Source: a bacterium (lineage in GTDB: Bacteria > CLD3 > SB21). From it: 64,000 bases of DNA. Positions 46,301 through 54,740 of this stretch are shown piece after piece. Made by a program: the position numbers and the translations under genes. The first letter of the stretch is position 1. The number at the start of each line of letters is the position of its first letter. The notes under the pieces are model-generated. The model was given only the letters and a program-made list of their open reading frames with translations, was not told where the DNA came from and ran no database searches. The DNA is taken from the NCBI GenBank assembly GCA_019695335.1, contig JAIBAF010000006.1, positions 22,833 to 86,832 of the forward strand. Reading direction: 5' to 3'.

Positions 46301-49300
46301 TAGCGGATCCATAACGGTTGGCAACATACTGACTTTAACGACCGGCGTGTTAAACCTGAATGACAACGCTTTGATCCTTACAAATACTTCTACCGCGGCC
46401 ATTAGCGTCACCGGATCTTCCGGAACGGATAAAATTATTCGCACCTCCGGAACGGCGAACGCCTTAGGCGTGACAAAATATTATTCCGATATCATGACCG
46501 GCAGTTTTACATTCCCTATGGGTACTGGAACGATCTACACGCCCGCTACATTAAACGTCACGAATTTAGGTACTGGCACCGTGACTCCGAAAATAACGGT
46601 CATCCCTATCGCAATACGTCATCCGATTGTTACCAGTACGAGTGCGATGGATTATTATTGGAGCGTCGACATGACCGGATTCGGCGTCGGAACTGCGGTC
46701 AGTCATCAATATGTTTGTCCTGTCTCGATTGCTTTGAATAGTTCCGACCAGGGCGGTTTTTACAGCCCGGTCAATTTTGTTTGGACGACCAATGCAGCCT
46801 ACACGCTGACATCGGACGCGATTAATCGCACGGTCGTATTTAACAATCTGACGCCGGGATATTTCGAATATACGGCTGGTAAAGCGGTCGATCCCAATGG
46901 CGCATTTAATGCCGTTCAGGTGTATTATAGCCGTCAGACCGGTGATTGGAATACGGCTGGGACATGGTCTCAGTCCGGTATCGGCGGCAGCAATTGCGGC
47001 TGCGTTCCGACCGCCGGGCGCCCGGTTGTGATCGGCGGTAAGCATACTATTACGCGCGCCAGTAACGGTATTTCCATCGGCGCCCTCACTTTCAGAAATG
47101 ATATTGTCGGACCCGGAGTGTTGGATTTAGGCTCGACGACCGGTCACAATCTTGGCATCGTCCGCGGCAGTGGAGCCGCCGGAGATAAAGGTACGATTAA
47201 GCTGTCGACAGCTACGATTCCGACGGGGGTCTTCGGAAATTTTATTGCGGCAGACGGCGGTACCTTCGAATACTCTGGCGGCAGCCCGATTTTATTATCC
47301 GGTACCTTCACAACTTACAATAATCTTATTTACAGCGGTGCGTCGACAGCGACGCTGTCGGGCAATCTCACGATACGCGGCGATGTGACGGTCAGCAGTG
47401 GTACGCTGGATTTATCCCGTACTGCTAACCGTGAGTCGTTAGGCGGCACGTTCACTATCGCCGATGGTGCGACGTTGTTCATAAGCAGCAGCAATTCACA
47501 GCCGTCCAATTACGGCGCTTATGTCTTTAATCCCGCCAGTACGGTGAACTATAACAGTCTTTCCAATCAAATTGTCAGCGCACAAACTTACGGCCATCTT
47601 GTTCTCACGAATAATGCCATCAAAACTCTTTCCGGCGCAACCATTGTCCGCGGCAATCTTACGCTCAACGCTAACGCCACACTCGACGCAGCTAATTATA
47701 ATCTCAACATCGGCGGAGACTGGAATGCCGGCACGAACAGCCGTCTTATCCCCGGCACCGGTAACGTGACTTTCGACGGCACGGTGAGCCAGAATTTCAC
47801 GCCCGCGGCGTCTTCCCGATGGAGCTTTTATGACCTGACCATCAATAACGGTAATCAATTGATTGCGAATTCCGGTGGGTTGATCGACACCGTATATCAT
47901 GCTCTTAATTTGACCAACGGCAGTTTCGATCTCAATGGTCCGGAAGCAACGGATAATACATGGATCATTCAAGGTACCGTCAATGGCGCCGGAACGATTA
48001 TCGGTTCAGCTTTCTCGAATCTGGAATTTACAGGCAGCGGTAAAGTGGGTACGGTTACGTTTGCCGGCGGCGGCCAACAATTGAAGAACCTTACAATGAA
48101 TCGTTCCGTGCTGAATGATTCACTAAGACTGGGTTCGAACTTGACCGTCTCCGGAACCCTTACCTTGACCAAAGGCAAGATTCGAATCAATTCTCCGAAT
48201 GTCCTCACGATTGCCAATACCGGCAGTATCTCTGGCGGTAATGTGAACAGCTATGTCGATGGGGTGTTGATTCGCAATCTGAATGTTGGGGCTCTGACAG
48301 CCAGTACCGGTTACTTCCCGATCGGAGCGTATAAAAAATTCCGCCCGATTACGCTTTCGGGAACGGTCGACGTCGGAGGCGCCAGTGTGCAAGCCAATAT
48401 GATCGACGCGAGGACGCCGAATGAACTCAATAAAGAAGCCACGCTCAATAACATTTTATTTATCCATTATTTCGGCATTCATCAATTATCCGGCAATATC
48501 AGCAATGCTGCGGTAACTTTAAGCTTCAACACGAATGCTCCAGCCGATCCTACGGATGATGATGTGCACGTTACAAGTCCAGCTAATTTACGGATAGCGC
48601 GTTCGACGGGAGCGGGCGGCGGATGGTTTTGGACTGATGCCGGCGGAACAGGAGCTTTCACGGTCGCACCGGCCGGTGCGACAACATCGGCCATTACTAC
48701 GCTTGCGAATCCCAGTTATTTTACATTAGCCAGCGCGACCGGTGATCAGACGTTGCCTGTAGAGCTTGCTTTTTTCAACCTTATGCAACAAGAGAATAAA
48801 AACCGTTTGGAATGGAAAACCGAAAGTGAAGCGGATAATGCTTATTGGTTAATTCAACGTGTGGTATTGGACGAAGCAACTGATGACAGCGCTTCTATTG
48901 CTCAAGCGATTGAAGCAGCTGACTTCACAACGATCACTACGATCAAAGGACAGGGCAGCAAAACATCGGCAACCGATTATGTTTACGACGACGCCGGAGC
49001 CGAGCCTGGAAAAATTTACGCGTATCGTCTGGCGGACGTTTCTTATAACGGCGTCATAACGTATCATGAAGCCAAAGCAGCCGCGATGGAACTGCCGAAA
49101 CATTTCGAACTTTCGCAGAATTATCCCAATCCGTTTAATCCCACTACGACGATCAAATTCCAATTGCCTGTGCGCTCCAAAGTGCAAATCAAAATCTATA
49201 ACATTTTGGGACAAGAAGTGTCGACGCTGGCCGACCTGGAAATGAGCGCCGGATTTCACGCCGTGCAGTGGAACGGATTGAATCATGCATCAGCAAAGGC

Positions 49301-49394
49301 CGCCAGCGGTATGTATATCTACCGTCTTCAGGCCGTGAGCTTAGAAGGCAAAGAACGCTTCAATAAAACAAAGAAAATGATGCTGATCAAATAA
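40389..49394 (+). CDS. Giant secreted surface protein with T9SS sorting domain
   Basis: The 3001-residue protein is a probable exported adhesin or matrix protein. A signal peptide ends near PVQAQ (residue 21). Three similar modules start near residues 21, 1267 and 2177, each beginning with a Y-x-S-(x)-G-x-W-N-x-x-x-x-W pattern followed by Gly/Ser/Asn/Thr-rich beta-solenoid repeats (strands such as LTINGTLTLTSG). From about 2789 comes the LPVELAFF junction and a fibronectin-like domain (ENKNRLEWKTESEADNAYW). NYPNPFNP at about 2911 starts the type A T9SS C-terminal sorting domain, ending KMMLIK. Cys residues are rare, as is usual for surface solenoids. Two small genes follow directly. Confidence 0.93.
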   Translation: MKRVYCLLIFTLSFCFPVQAQDVYTSIANGNWNGGAAVWSVVRDGNNTNDNGASPGIGGTKTNDIVIINGGRTVTFNASVTVDSISIGQGGTSGTLTFDGTSRNLTVNVGLGIQSTGAIGTTDLINHNLYIKGRMYNAGTADFNRNTSSSVRLHFSGSGKMAITGEGTWDLGELIFESAVSDSILLRSTTFSNDVGVAKSSPVYPLITYTGGIISHESAGSFIDNSTTGTLSLPVAVTLNIVRGTFQIFNTDANNTLNVNGAVKVNGGNFAVGGTGTVNDGWSQRMVITAGGSFTMNGSSSTASVLERLQIDNGGTFTINDGVFELAPTLINANTGISHLANSGAITVNGGEFNIMSNATILNGVTGNIVLLGSGGSSYCRVNGGNVNVVRNIPAISASVAPTVIAATALVIDGGNLNIAPNLTSKSGSTPLFLANRVDIKNGLIRIAYNPGFTSYPFNAPLFESSNLQVGDGAGASETASLIVAPNLAKVLPTPTSIDIVRISNLMHVESDGLVRIGGGNTGNLSLNTSGDSLIINGGSCYIHANLSMPQGTSNDVFIEVRSGKLDIGTAQSNGTNTILFDLDRTGGICQLLISGGEVNVGDGSSVLALAGGSNNNPTGFSFYNEINISGGQLNLNGSFYLGGRSPAAAGDYSQRLIMTGGEFNINPQGFQNTSGTTVVCNLRRGAVSLSGTSKLVIVNPNVNSGGDGTSTGLALYISNISFIGQITSSDLLSGPGDGAAFVSSFAGGHIAFGNGIAANSGSQDGFDAVMSSSYTYGTMTVNNPAGNNRHVTLVGQLDNQTITINNLNVIAGALQAGYKNTTSPYSVNRLNTYVTGSNLTLGSGSEFKIASDVTSPSDPFPVYSTYSIDINSTINYVSPIPSGVQIVNGRGQAFGHLTIGGSGSRQITSANIVRGVFQMDGGSVDIGANLTLANNATFRRNGTDTEGIISAGTIQQGAGNIYTVEYTGVSKTIQPNDFSGSQKKSLKVDVNSNQTLTLEAAHAVDDLTLSSGTFSDNGNVLTVNKGISGSGAHTGSGKILLSGGASFHPITGTAQIQNIELNDAFGSVLTSGASLTINGTLTLTSGLFDIGVEKLTIGLSGTAAGSFNNTRMIKMSGVASAQGLTKYSQAGVTYTLPVGVGSKYTPVTVFLENAVGNGPITVRAVNNKHPYTQDAANRELNFFWRLSSSGITATKVDYTFTYNAGDVTGTEGSYVAALYQSDTGNWIPAFTGSSINTGTHQIIVNDAPYLEGDFTAGEASEFGTITTYYSLGGNWNTPASWSTIGFGGAAAGSAPLGGSRVLIGDNRTITVSAELTASVPSVELAGGSTLQLQTVPAVTSFGEASGQGTVIIENSNFPLGDFTEFLGSAGGTIEYSGAGSYTIPASTVVYRHMKISGGGIKTLPNANLAIAGNFSIAGGTLVQLSSGANGNLTIKGSLKLTGASSTLRYMNGTARSVTVDSNVVLNAGTVFDVGNSATVSNTLAIGSNSSNAAGTGNLTNTNGTFKMLNGTGIVDVTFAGSQNSSITVPAGGSSTTIFNRLTVNKGVSYNSVLDVVCSNTSVDAFKISGPTNVINKALSIRNGTFKLSAANTNGTVDGVSYAIDLSTLNGNFSIPATGGLSVAAAAIVLSGPDDIDLRGLLEVSGTGKIYVGTQPDGDVQNSIIYSGSQAKIFASGAGLLQVGSGITAAAGTVALNYTQSGGTVTVGRYSSEAGGIFEISSHANSAFIMTAGNLNIVRGGGGILIRNVTSAITPGGTIQIGNADTPVNETFGYTISNTINLPNIIIGGGSYNGTVGVISGTGPNFGWIIRGNFTLNRGTFRTYSTAPNSDPVPLSIAGNLAIQNGTLALGQPATMTIGGNFTQTGGTFTPNASSVRFNGNTTPQVIDVGGSLSLNSIDISNTAPGGVVRLAAGTDLLVSGSWATTSGNLDAGTNNPKVTFIGTSTSFVNGATSFYDLEIKKNSGVNVNLSSGSITVGNILTLTTGVLNLNDNALILTNTSTAAISVTGSSGTDKIIRTSGTANALGVTKYYSDIMTGSFTFPMGTGTIYTPATLNVTNLGTGTVTPKITVIPIAIRHPIVTSTSAMDYYWSVDMTGFGVGTAVSHQYVCPVSIALNSSDQGGFYSPVNFVWTTNAAYTLTSDAINRTVVFNNLTPGYFEYTAGKAVDPNGAFNAVQVYYSRQTGDWNTAGTWSQSGIGGSNCGCVPTAGRPVVIGGKHTITRASNGISIGALTFRNDIVGPGVLDLGSTTGHNLGIVRGSGAAGDKGTIKLSTATIPTGVFGNFIAADGGTFEYSGGSPILLSGTFTTYNNLIYSGASTATLSGNLTIRGDVTVSSGTLDLSRTANRESLGGTFTIADGATLFISSSNSQPSNYGAYVFNPASTVNYNSLSNQIVSAQTYGHLVLTNNAIKTLSGATIVRGNLTLNANATLDAANYNLNIGGDWNAGTNSRLIPGTGNVTFDGTVSQNFTPAASSRWSFYDLTINNGNQLIANSGGLIDTVYHALNLTNGSFDLNGPEATDNTWIIQGTVNGAGTIIGSAFSNLEFTGSGKVGTVTFAGGGQQLKNLTMNRSVLNDSLRLGSNLTVSGTLTLTKGKIRINSPNVLTIANTGSISGGNVNSYVDGVLIRNLNVGALTASTGYFPIGAYKKFRPITLSGTVDVGGASVQANMIDARTPNELNKEATLNNILFIHYFGIHQLSGNISNAAVTLSFNTNAPADPTDDDVHVTSPANLRIARSTGAGGGWFWTDAGGTGAFTVAPAGATTSAITTLANPSYFTLASATGDQTLPVELAFFNLMQQENKNRLEWKTESEADNAYWLIQRVVLDEATDDSASIAQAIEAADFTTITTIKGQGSKTSATDYVYDDAGAEPGKIYAYRLADVSYNGVITYHEAKAAAMELPKHFELSQNYPNPFNPTTTIKFQLPVRSKVQIKIYNILGQEVSTLADLEMSAGFHAVQWNGLNHASAKAASGMYIYRLQAVSLEGKERFNKTKKMMLIK

Positions 49395-49405
49395 AGGAGT
49401 CAAAA

Positions 49406-49867
49406 ATGAAATGGATGATGATTGCGATTATGCTGTGTTCAGCACCGGTATTCAGCCAGGGAATAATGGATGCCTATATTCGATGCTATGAAGAAATGGG
49501 GAACGAATGGCTTGCGTTGGAAATTGTTGTCGAAAAAGACCAATTGGACATACGCCACTGGAAAATTGAATACCGCGATTCCTCGGAACAACTTATGCTC
49601 CGGACGTTTAAATTTTCAGATGATATCGCTTGGGAAAAAGTCCCATCCGGTACCATTATCAGGCTTACTCGTTTTGCCGAACTATCAGAGCCGGATGGAA
49701 ATGAAATTAACGTCAATACCGGAGATCGGGGCAATTCTCTGGTGCAGATCAATCAATCGCAACAGCCGTTGTATTCAATCGGTTCAACGAGTATTACGCT
49801 GTATGATGCAAAGAAAGCAATGGATACAATTGTTCTGCGACCTGTTAACGAAAAATTAAATAAGTAA
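49406..49867 (+). CDS. Hypothetical secreted protein after T9SS cargo gene
   Basis: The 153-residue protein begins with a signal peptide (to about APVFSQ), then a beta-rich domain: LALEIVVEKDQLDIRHWKIE, then WEKVPSGTIIRLTRF. The spacing of ...W-K-x-x-D...F-x-F...VPSGT-I-x(L/I) recalls lamin-tail domains of secreted bacterial proteins, but that is weak. GGAG six bases before the ATG. It lies 11 nt after the giant gene and is likely co-expressed. Confidence 0.65.
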   Translation: MKWMMIAIMLCSAPVFSQGIMDAYIRCYEEMGNEWLALEIVVEKDQLDIRHWKIEYRDSSEQLMLRTFKFSDDIAWEKVPSGTIIRLTRFAELSEPDGNEINVNTGDRGNSLVQINQSQQPLYSIGSTSITLYDAKKAMDTIVLRPVNEKLNK

Positions 49868-49895
49868 TTATACTAAATTAGTTAAGGAGATTAAA

Positions 49896-50261
49896 ATGGT
49901 TGAGTGTTGTATTCTTTTTGTGGCGGAGTCCATGGGACTTTTTTTGATCTGGCCTAAATTGATGGCGAAAAGAGCCGGATTTCATAACCGTGCTTTGTTA
50001 AAGGATAACCCTCATTTAAAAAAGTGTTATGAGGCTTGGCGTTGGACCGTACCCATTGCTTTTGCATTAACGACCATTGTGATGATAACTAATTATTCCG
50101 CATGGATAGAAATTGTCGAAGAACCTCTGGTATTCAATGCAACAGTATTTTTTGTGACGCTTATTATCAGCACGCTGATCGGTGAGGTTATTGGCGAATA
50201 TTACAGATACTTGAAAGGCATTCGGTGGCATAAACGGTTTCAACAAAGTCGTCACTTCTGA
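49896..50261 (+). CDS. Hypothetical small membrane protein
   Basis: The 121-residue protein has three hydrophobic stretches (about 4-20, 48-68, 77-97) separated by short charged loops. The C-terminus is basic (YYRYLKGIRWHKRFQQ). No family recognised. AAGGAG lies seven bases before the ATG. Same direction as the two preceding genes, and it converges on the sugar operon. Confidence 0.6.
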   Translation: MVECCILFVAESMGLFLIWPKLMAKRAGFHNRALLKDNPHLKKCYEAWRWTVPIAFALTTIVMITNYSAWIEIVEEPLVFNATVFFVTLIISTLIGEVIGEYYRYLKGIRWHKRFQQSRHF

Positions 50262-50273
50262 AAAGTTAGTGCA

Positions 50274-51083
50274 TCATCGATCTGAATTTGCTTGATGAAA
50301 GACTGGCCGCTTTAATTTTCTGAAGGCGAAGATTTGTTGAGGGAAATATTTTTTTGGAAATGAAGGATCGCTCAAACCGTATCGTAATGGTTTTTCCGAA
50401 TCCGGTAAGAATGCAGTTCTAAAAATCCAATCCCATACGGCAAGCTTGGTCGAGAAATTTTTATTGTGTGCTTTTTCATTACCGTCGGAATGATGCCAGC
50501 GGTGCATTTCAGGACCATTGATGATCCATTGCAGTTTGCCGGAATGTACGTCAATATTGGAGTGGATGTACATGCCCCAGACGGCATCAATGAGTCCTTT
50601 GATGACCGCTATTTCCGGTGCAGCTCCGAGTAGCACAATCGGGGCGAATTCAATCGTTTGATTGATCAGAATTTCGAGCGAATGTGAACGTGCGCCGGAG
50701 AGCCAGTCGACGTCTTTGGTCGAATGGTGCGCTTCATGAAGCCGCCAAAGATAACGATTGGAATGCTGTAGGCGATGAAACCAGTAAATATAAAAATCGT
50801 GGGTCACGAAAAAGAACAGCCATTGAAGTCCCAACGGCCAGTGGGTTACTAATTGGAGCCGTGACCAATGGGTGTGGTGATCGATCCAATCGATGAGAAA
50901 AGAAATGACAAAACCGAGAATAAAACTTTGAACAAAATTGTACCAGATAAAATCATCGAAAAAACCTTCACGGAAAAATTTCTGTTGGGGTGAGTAAGGC
51001 CGAACGCGTTCAAGGATAATCAAGATCGATGCGCCAGTTATAATTCCGGCGAAACACAGGACCTGAATATCGGCAAGCGGCAT
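50274..51083 (-). CDS. Sterol desaturase / fatty acid hydroxylase family protein
   Basis: The 269-residue membrane protein has the di-iron histidine boxes in order: HDFYIYWFHR, HEAHHST, HSN...HS and PEMHRWHHS near the end. These enzymes hydroxylate or desaturate lipid chains. It is the last gene of the minus-strand sugar operon and begins only 3 nt after the NeuB-like gene. It may modify a lipid carrier or the membrane partner of the glycan, which is inference. Confidence 0.88.
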   Translation of the reverse strand: MPLADIQVLCFAGIITGASILIILERVRPYSPQQKFFREGFFDDFIWYNFVQSFILGFVISFLIDWIDHHTHWSRLQLVTHWPLGLQWLFFFVTHDFYIYWFHRLQHSNRYLWRLHEAHHSTKDVDWLSGARSHSLEILINQTIEFAPIVLLGAAPEIAVIKGLIDAVWGMYIHSNIDVHSGKLQWIINGPEMHRWHHSDGNEKAHNKNFSTKLAVWDWIFRTAFLPDSEKPLRYGLSDPSFPKKYFPQQIFAFRKLKRPVFHQANSDR

Positions 51084-51086
51084 ATG

Positions 51087-51989
51087 TCAGACCGCTTCTT
51101 TCATCGATGTTTGGACTCGGCGTAATTTTTTCAAGGCGCCGGCTTCGCTGAGATAAACTTTCTTGACGCCGTCACCGAGCGCTTTTTCAATATCGCGGAT
51201 GTCGCGAACGAGGTGATGCATCCCGATAATTTCAACGGATGCCGCCTGATCCGTGCCCCACATAGCGCGATCGAGCGTAATGTGACGTTCGACAAAAGCC
51301 GCTCCGAGCGCAACGGCCGACCATGTCGGCGACAAGCCGACTTCGTGGCCTGAATAACCGATTGGCGTTTCAGGAAATTTTTCCCGCAAGGTCAGGATCA
51401 TTTTAAGATTTAATTCTTCGGGCTTGCAGGGATACGCCGATGTCGAGTGCGCAATTAACAGATTATCCGTTCCAAGTTCACCGACAGCGTTTTCAATTTC
51501 ATCCATGGTAGACATACCTGTAGAAATCATGAGTGCTTTTCCAGTTGCTTTGGTTTTTTTAAGCAACGCAATGTCGGTGAGCGAAGCGGAGGCTGCTTTA
51601 TACAGCGGAGGACTAAACTGATCGATAAATTCTACTGCCGCTTCGTCCCAGCAGGATGCAAACCAGTCGATGCCTTTTTCGCGGCAATAGCGATCGATTT
51701 CAGCATATTGTTCTTTGGTAAATTCCATACGATGCCGGTAATCGATGTACGTCATACGCCCCCACGGCGTGTCGCGTTCGATATTCCACTGATCTTTCGG
51801 GACGCAGAGTTCGGGAGTACGTTTTTGGAACTTAACGGCATCGCATCCGGCGAAGATGGCGCCATCGATCATTTTTTTGGCAATGTCGAGCGATCCGTTA
51901 TGGTTGATTCCGATTTCTGCAATTACGTATACCGGCTCACTGTCGCCGATCCGGCGAGAACCGATTTGGATTTTTTGTCTTTCCGGCAT
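51087..51989 (-). CDS. NeuB-family 2-keto-3-deoxy sugar acid synthase lacking SAF domain
   Basis: The 300-residue protein has the NeuB barrel: IAEIGINHNGSLDIAKKMID, DAVKFQKR, FASCWDE, KAASASLTD, STGMST, and GYSGHEVGLSPTWSAVALGA. NeuB enzymes condense phosphoenolpyruvate with a hexose or hexosamine to give sialic-acid-like sugars. Standard members are about 340 residues with a C-terminal antifreeze-like SAF domain; this one stops after the barrel, so substrate closure must differ. GAGGAG precedes the ATG. Operon context has KdsC-like phosphatase upstream and a hydroxylase downstream. Confidence 0.88.
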   Translation of the reverse strand: MPERQKIQIGSRRIGDSEPVYVIAEIGINHNGSLDIAKKMIDGAIFAGCDAVKFQKRTPELCVPKDQWNIERDTPWGRMTYIDYRHRMEFTKEQYAEIDRYCREKGIDWFASCWDEAAVEFIDQFSPPLYKAASASLTDIALLKKTKATGKALMISTGMSTMDEIENAVGELGTDNLLIAHSTSAYPCKPEELNLKMILTLREKFPETPIGYSGHEVGLSPTWSAVALGAAFVERHITLDRAMWGTDQAASVEIIGMHHLVRDIRDIEKALGDGVKKVYLSEAGALKKLRRVQTSMKEAV

Positions 51990-52037
51990 GGTTGTCTCCT
52001 CAATTATAAAGTATTGAGTATAGGTAATGGAAAAAAT

Positions 52038-52553
52038 TCATTGTTTCGAAGCAATGATCAGCTCGGCAAATTCCCGAAACGCGCCGTGGCCTCCGATATT
52101 TTCACAGATCGCATGAGCCACGCTTTTGGCCTGCGGCATGGCATCGGCTGGACAGCATGCTAATCCGACGCGGCGCATAATTTCGATATCATTAGTATCA
52201 TCACCGATGTATGCACATTGATCGAAGCTGATATTCCAGCGGTGGGCGATCTGCCGAAGAACTTCTAATTTGTCTTTGATGCCTAGATGTAATTCGGCGA
52301 TGTTTAACTTTTCAGCGCGGCGTTGTACTGAAGGCGAATTTTCACCGCTGATGATTCCCGTTTCAACCTGAACCAATTCCCGTAATCGCTGAACGCCCAT
52401 TCCGTCTCGTACAGAAAATCTTTTAAATTCTTCGCCGCGATCGGAAAAATAAACGCCGGTGTCCGTGAGCACTCCGTCAACGTCGGTGAGTAAAATCCGG
52501 ATCTGTTTAGCGCGTTGAAAAATTTCTTTCATGGCGAGTTCACGGTTTACCAT
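52038..52553 (-). CDS. KdsC-like HAD phosphatase
   Basis: This 171-residue protein starts with IRILLTDVDGVLTD (catalytic DxD motif) and contains GIISGENSPSVQRRAEKLNI and the GDDTNDIEIM metal site. It matches KdsC-type phosphatases that remove phosphate from Kdo-8-P or Neu5Ac-9-P-type sugars. The start ATG 52553 lies nine bases after GGAGG and overlaps the SDR stop; the 200-bp longer frame is a shadow of the SDR. It is the natural partner of the NeuB-like enzyme. Confidence 0.9.
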   Translation of the reverse strand: MVNRELAMKEIFQRAKQIRILLTDVDGVLTDTGVYFSDRGEEFKRFSVRDGMGVQRLRELVQVETGIISGENSPSVQRRAEKLNIAELHLGIKDKLEVLRQIAHRWNISFDQCAYIGDDTNDIEIMRRVGLACCPADAMPQAKSVAHAICENIGGHGAFREFAELIIASKQ

Positions 52554-53353
52554 GTGGTCCATCCTCCGTCGACGACGAGATTGGCGCCGGTCATATAGGC
52601 CGAAGCGTCGCTCGCAAGAAAGACGACCGCTCCGCGATAATCGTCCGGTTGTGCCATGCGTCCGAGCGGTGTGCGCCTGGAATATTCCCGGACAAAATAT
52701 TCTTCCTGCATGTTTTCGACGCCGCCGGGCGTCAGTGTATTGACCCGAACATTGCAATGTCCCCAGTATGCCGCGAGAAATCTCGTGAAGGCAATCACCG
52801 CGCCTTTGGTGGCCGGATAAGAAGGCGACTTATAAAAAACCTGTTCGCCTTTTGGGTTGGCGTATAACGATTGATCCGGACCGACTAATCCGTACGTCGA
52901 TGCGACATTGATGATACTTCCTTTGCCACGACGCGCCATTTCGGAGCCGATAATTTGTGAACAAAGAAATACACCGGTAACGTTAACGTCCAAGGATTTT
53001 TTCCACATATCCATTGAATAATTTTCAAATTTTGAATAGAGCGCCGCTGCAGTTGGATTTTCAAACATATCGTTGATCGCGGCATTATTCACAAGAATAT
53101 CCACAGAGTCGAATCGTCCCAAAATTGCGTCGCGTAACCGTTGAATGTCACCTGGATTCGTTACATCTGCACGCACACCGATTGCTTCAGGATTTAATGA
53201 AATAGCAAACTCATTGCATTTTTTCTGATCTACATCACACACAACGACGTGAGCTCCTGCATCGGCTAGTGCGATACAATGTTGTTTCCCGAGTAGTCCC
53301 AGAGCACCGGTAACAACGGCTACCTTGTTTTTTAATGGAAATGAATCAGGCAT
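52547..53353 (-). CDS. SDR-family oxidoreductase of sugar operon
   Basis: This 268-residue classical SDR has VTGALGLLGKQH (NAD loop), NNAAIND, Ser in NVASTYG, and YPATKGAV (catalytic Tyr/Lys). It probably reduces or oxidises a sugar hydroxyl or keto group. It overlaps the KdsC-like gene by 7 bp and shares one base with the aminotransferase stop. Confidence 0.88.
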   Translation of the reverse strand: MPDSFPLKNKVAVVTGALGLLGKQHCIALADAGAHVVVCDVDQKKCNEFAISLNPEAIGVRADVTNPGDIQRLRDAILGRFDSVDILVNNAAINDMFENPTAAALYSKFENYSMDMWKKSLDVNVTGVFLCSQIIGSEMARRGKGSIINVASTYGLVGPDQSLYANPKGEQVFYKSPSYPATKGAVIAFTRFLAAYWGHCNVRVNTLTPGGVENMQEEYFVREYSRRTPLGRMAQPDDYRGAVVFLASDASAYMTGANLVVDGGWTTW

Positions 53354-54693
53354 CAGGCTGTTTTTGCTTTAGGTTTCATGTTGAAATTGGACGTTTTCCG
53401 GAAAACAGGCTCAACCGGCTCACCGCGTAAATATTGGCGGACGTTATTTTCATTTACCGCTTGTTTTAAAATTGGCAATACTTCAGCATACGTTGACAGG
53501 GTATGTGCAATGTCCGCGTCATTGTGCGAAAAGCTAAGGTTATGAAAGCCGCTCCATAAAATTCCTCGCTTGATGAATTCCTGTTGAATAAGGGATTTCA
53601 TTTCGAGAGGGTTACCGGCTTTGCCGTCAAATGTTACCATACTTCGGCAATCGGCGCCGATACATGAAGTATAATTCATACCAAGGTCACGAATAAGCTG
53701 ATTATAACCGTCTTTGATTTTTTTGCCTTGAGTCGCCATGTATTGCGGAACATTTTTGAGACGAAGTTCTTCGATAGTGGCTTTGGCTGCGGCGAGCGAG
53801 AGTGTTTCACCACCGAATGTTGTGAAAAAGAAAACGTCTTTTTCACACAATTGCATAATGTCCTTGCGCCCGCATAACACTGACAATGGCATGCCGTTGG
53901 CGATGGCTTTTGAAAAACACGCGAGATCGGCATGAACGCCGAAATGTTCCTGCGCACCGCCCACAGCCAGTCGAAACCCTGTCCACATTTCGTCAAAAAT
54001 CAGAAGCGTTCCGTTGGTTTCGCAAAGGCGTTTCAATTCATGAAGAAAATTATTACGCGGAAATTCGAATACCATTGGTTCGAGAATCACGCAAGCAGTG
54101 TCATCATCAAGCGCTTCTTCGACTGAAGCGGGATCGTTATAATTGAATGTGTAAGTCAGATCCGACGTTACAGCAGGAATACCTTTGTTGCGGTCTGTGA
54201 CGCCGATATACCAGTCATGCCAGCCATGGTAACCGCAACAAACAACTTTATTCCGCCCTGTAAAAGCGCGCGCCAATCGTACAGCCGCACTCGTCGCATC
54301 GCAACCAGTTTTGCTGAATCGTACCGATTCGGCTCCCGGTACGATGCTACGGATTATTTCAGCCACTTCAACTTCGAGCGGATGCATCATCGAAAATGTA
54401 ATTCCATCTTCTAATTGTTGGCGGATTGCGTGATCGACTTTATCATACGCGTATCCCAACGAAATCGGGCCGATGCCCATATTGTAATCGATGAATTCAT
54501 TACCGTCTACGTCCCAGACATGCGCGCCTTTTCCTTTAACGAGATATTTCGGCGCAACGCCGTTGACATATTGTCCCGGACCTTTGGCCAGTGTTTGCGT
54601 ATAAGCTGGAATCAATCCTGTTGCTCGGCGAAACCATTCATCCGATTGCCCGATGCTCGGGTAGTTGCTGTTGAAAGAAATAGTATTAGGCAT
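53353..54693 (-). CDS. Class III aminotransferase (GSAM-like) of sugar operon
   Basis: The 446-residue PLP enzyme has Asp234 (FDEMWTGFR) and the Schiff-base Lys262 (FSKAIANG), with the YHGWHDWY ring-stacking segment. It resembles glutamate-1-semialdehyde aminotransferase, but here it sits in a sugar operon. Members of this branch aminate keto-sugars in surface glycan clusters. The C-terminus has a short extra basic tail. It ends within the SDR start. Confidence 0.9.
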   Translation of the reverse strand: MPNTISFNSNYPSIGQSDEWFRRATGLIPAYTQTLAKGPGQYVNGVAPKYLVKGKGAHVWDVDGNEFIDYNMGIGPISLGYAYDKVDHAIRQQLEDGITFSMMHPLEVEVAEIIRSIVPGAESVRFSKTGCDATSAAVRLARAFTGRNKVVCCGYHGWHDWYIGVTDRNKGIPAVTSDLTYTFNYNDPASVEEALDDDTACVILEPMVFEFPRNNFLHELKRLCETNGTLLIFDEMWTGFRLAVGGAQEHFGVHADLACFSKAIANGMPLSVLCGRKDIMQLCEKDVFFFTTFGGETLSLAAAKATIEELRLKNVPQYMATQGKKIKDGYNQLIRDLGMNYTSCIGADCRSMVTFDGKAGNPLEMKSLIQQEFIKRGILWSGFHNLSFSHNDADIAHTLSTYAEVLPILKQAVNENNVRQYLRGEPVEPVFRKTSNFNMKPKAKTA

Positions 54694-54740
54694 AGTTTTA
54701 ATTGTTTTGAGTGAAACGCTGTTTCACTTTTATAAATATT

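Noticed and set aside
40457..48694. Many long antisense frames across the giant gene
   Set aside because: They follow from codon bias of the 9-kb plus-strand gene. None has a ribosome site or domain, and the sense frame has signal and sorting domains.
52554..52757. N-terminal extension of the KdsC-like frame
   Set aside because: Its Arg-rich translation is the shadow of the overlapping SDR; the SD-supported ATG is at 52553.
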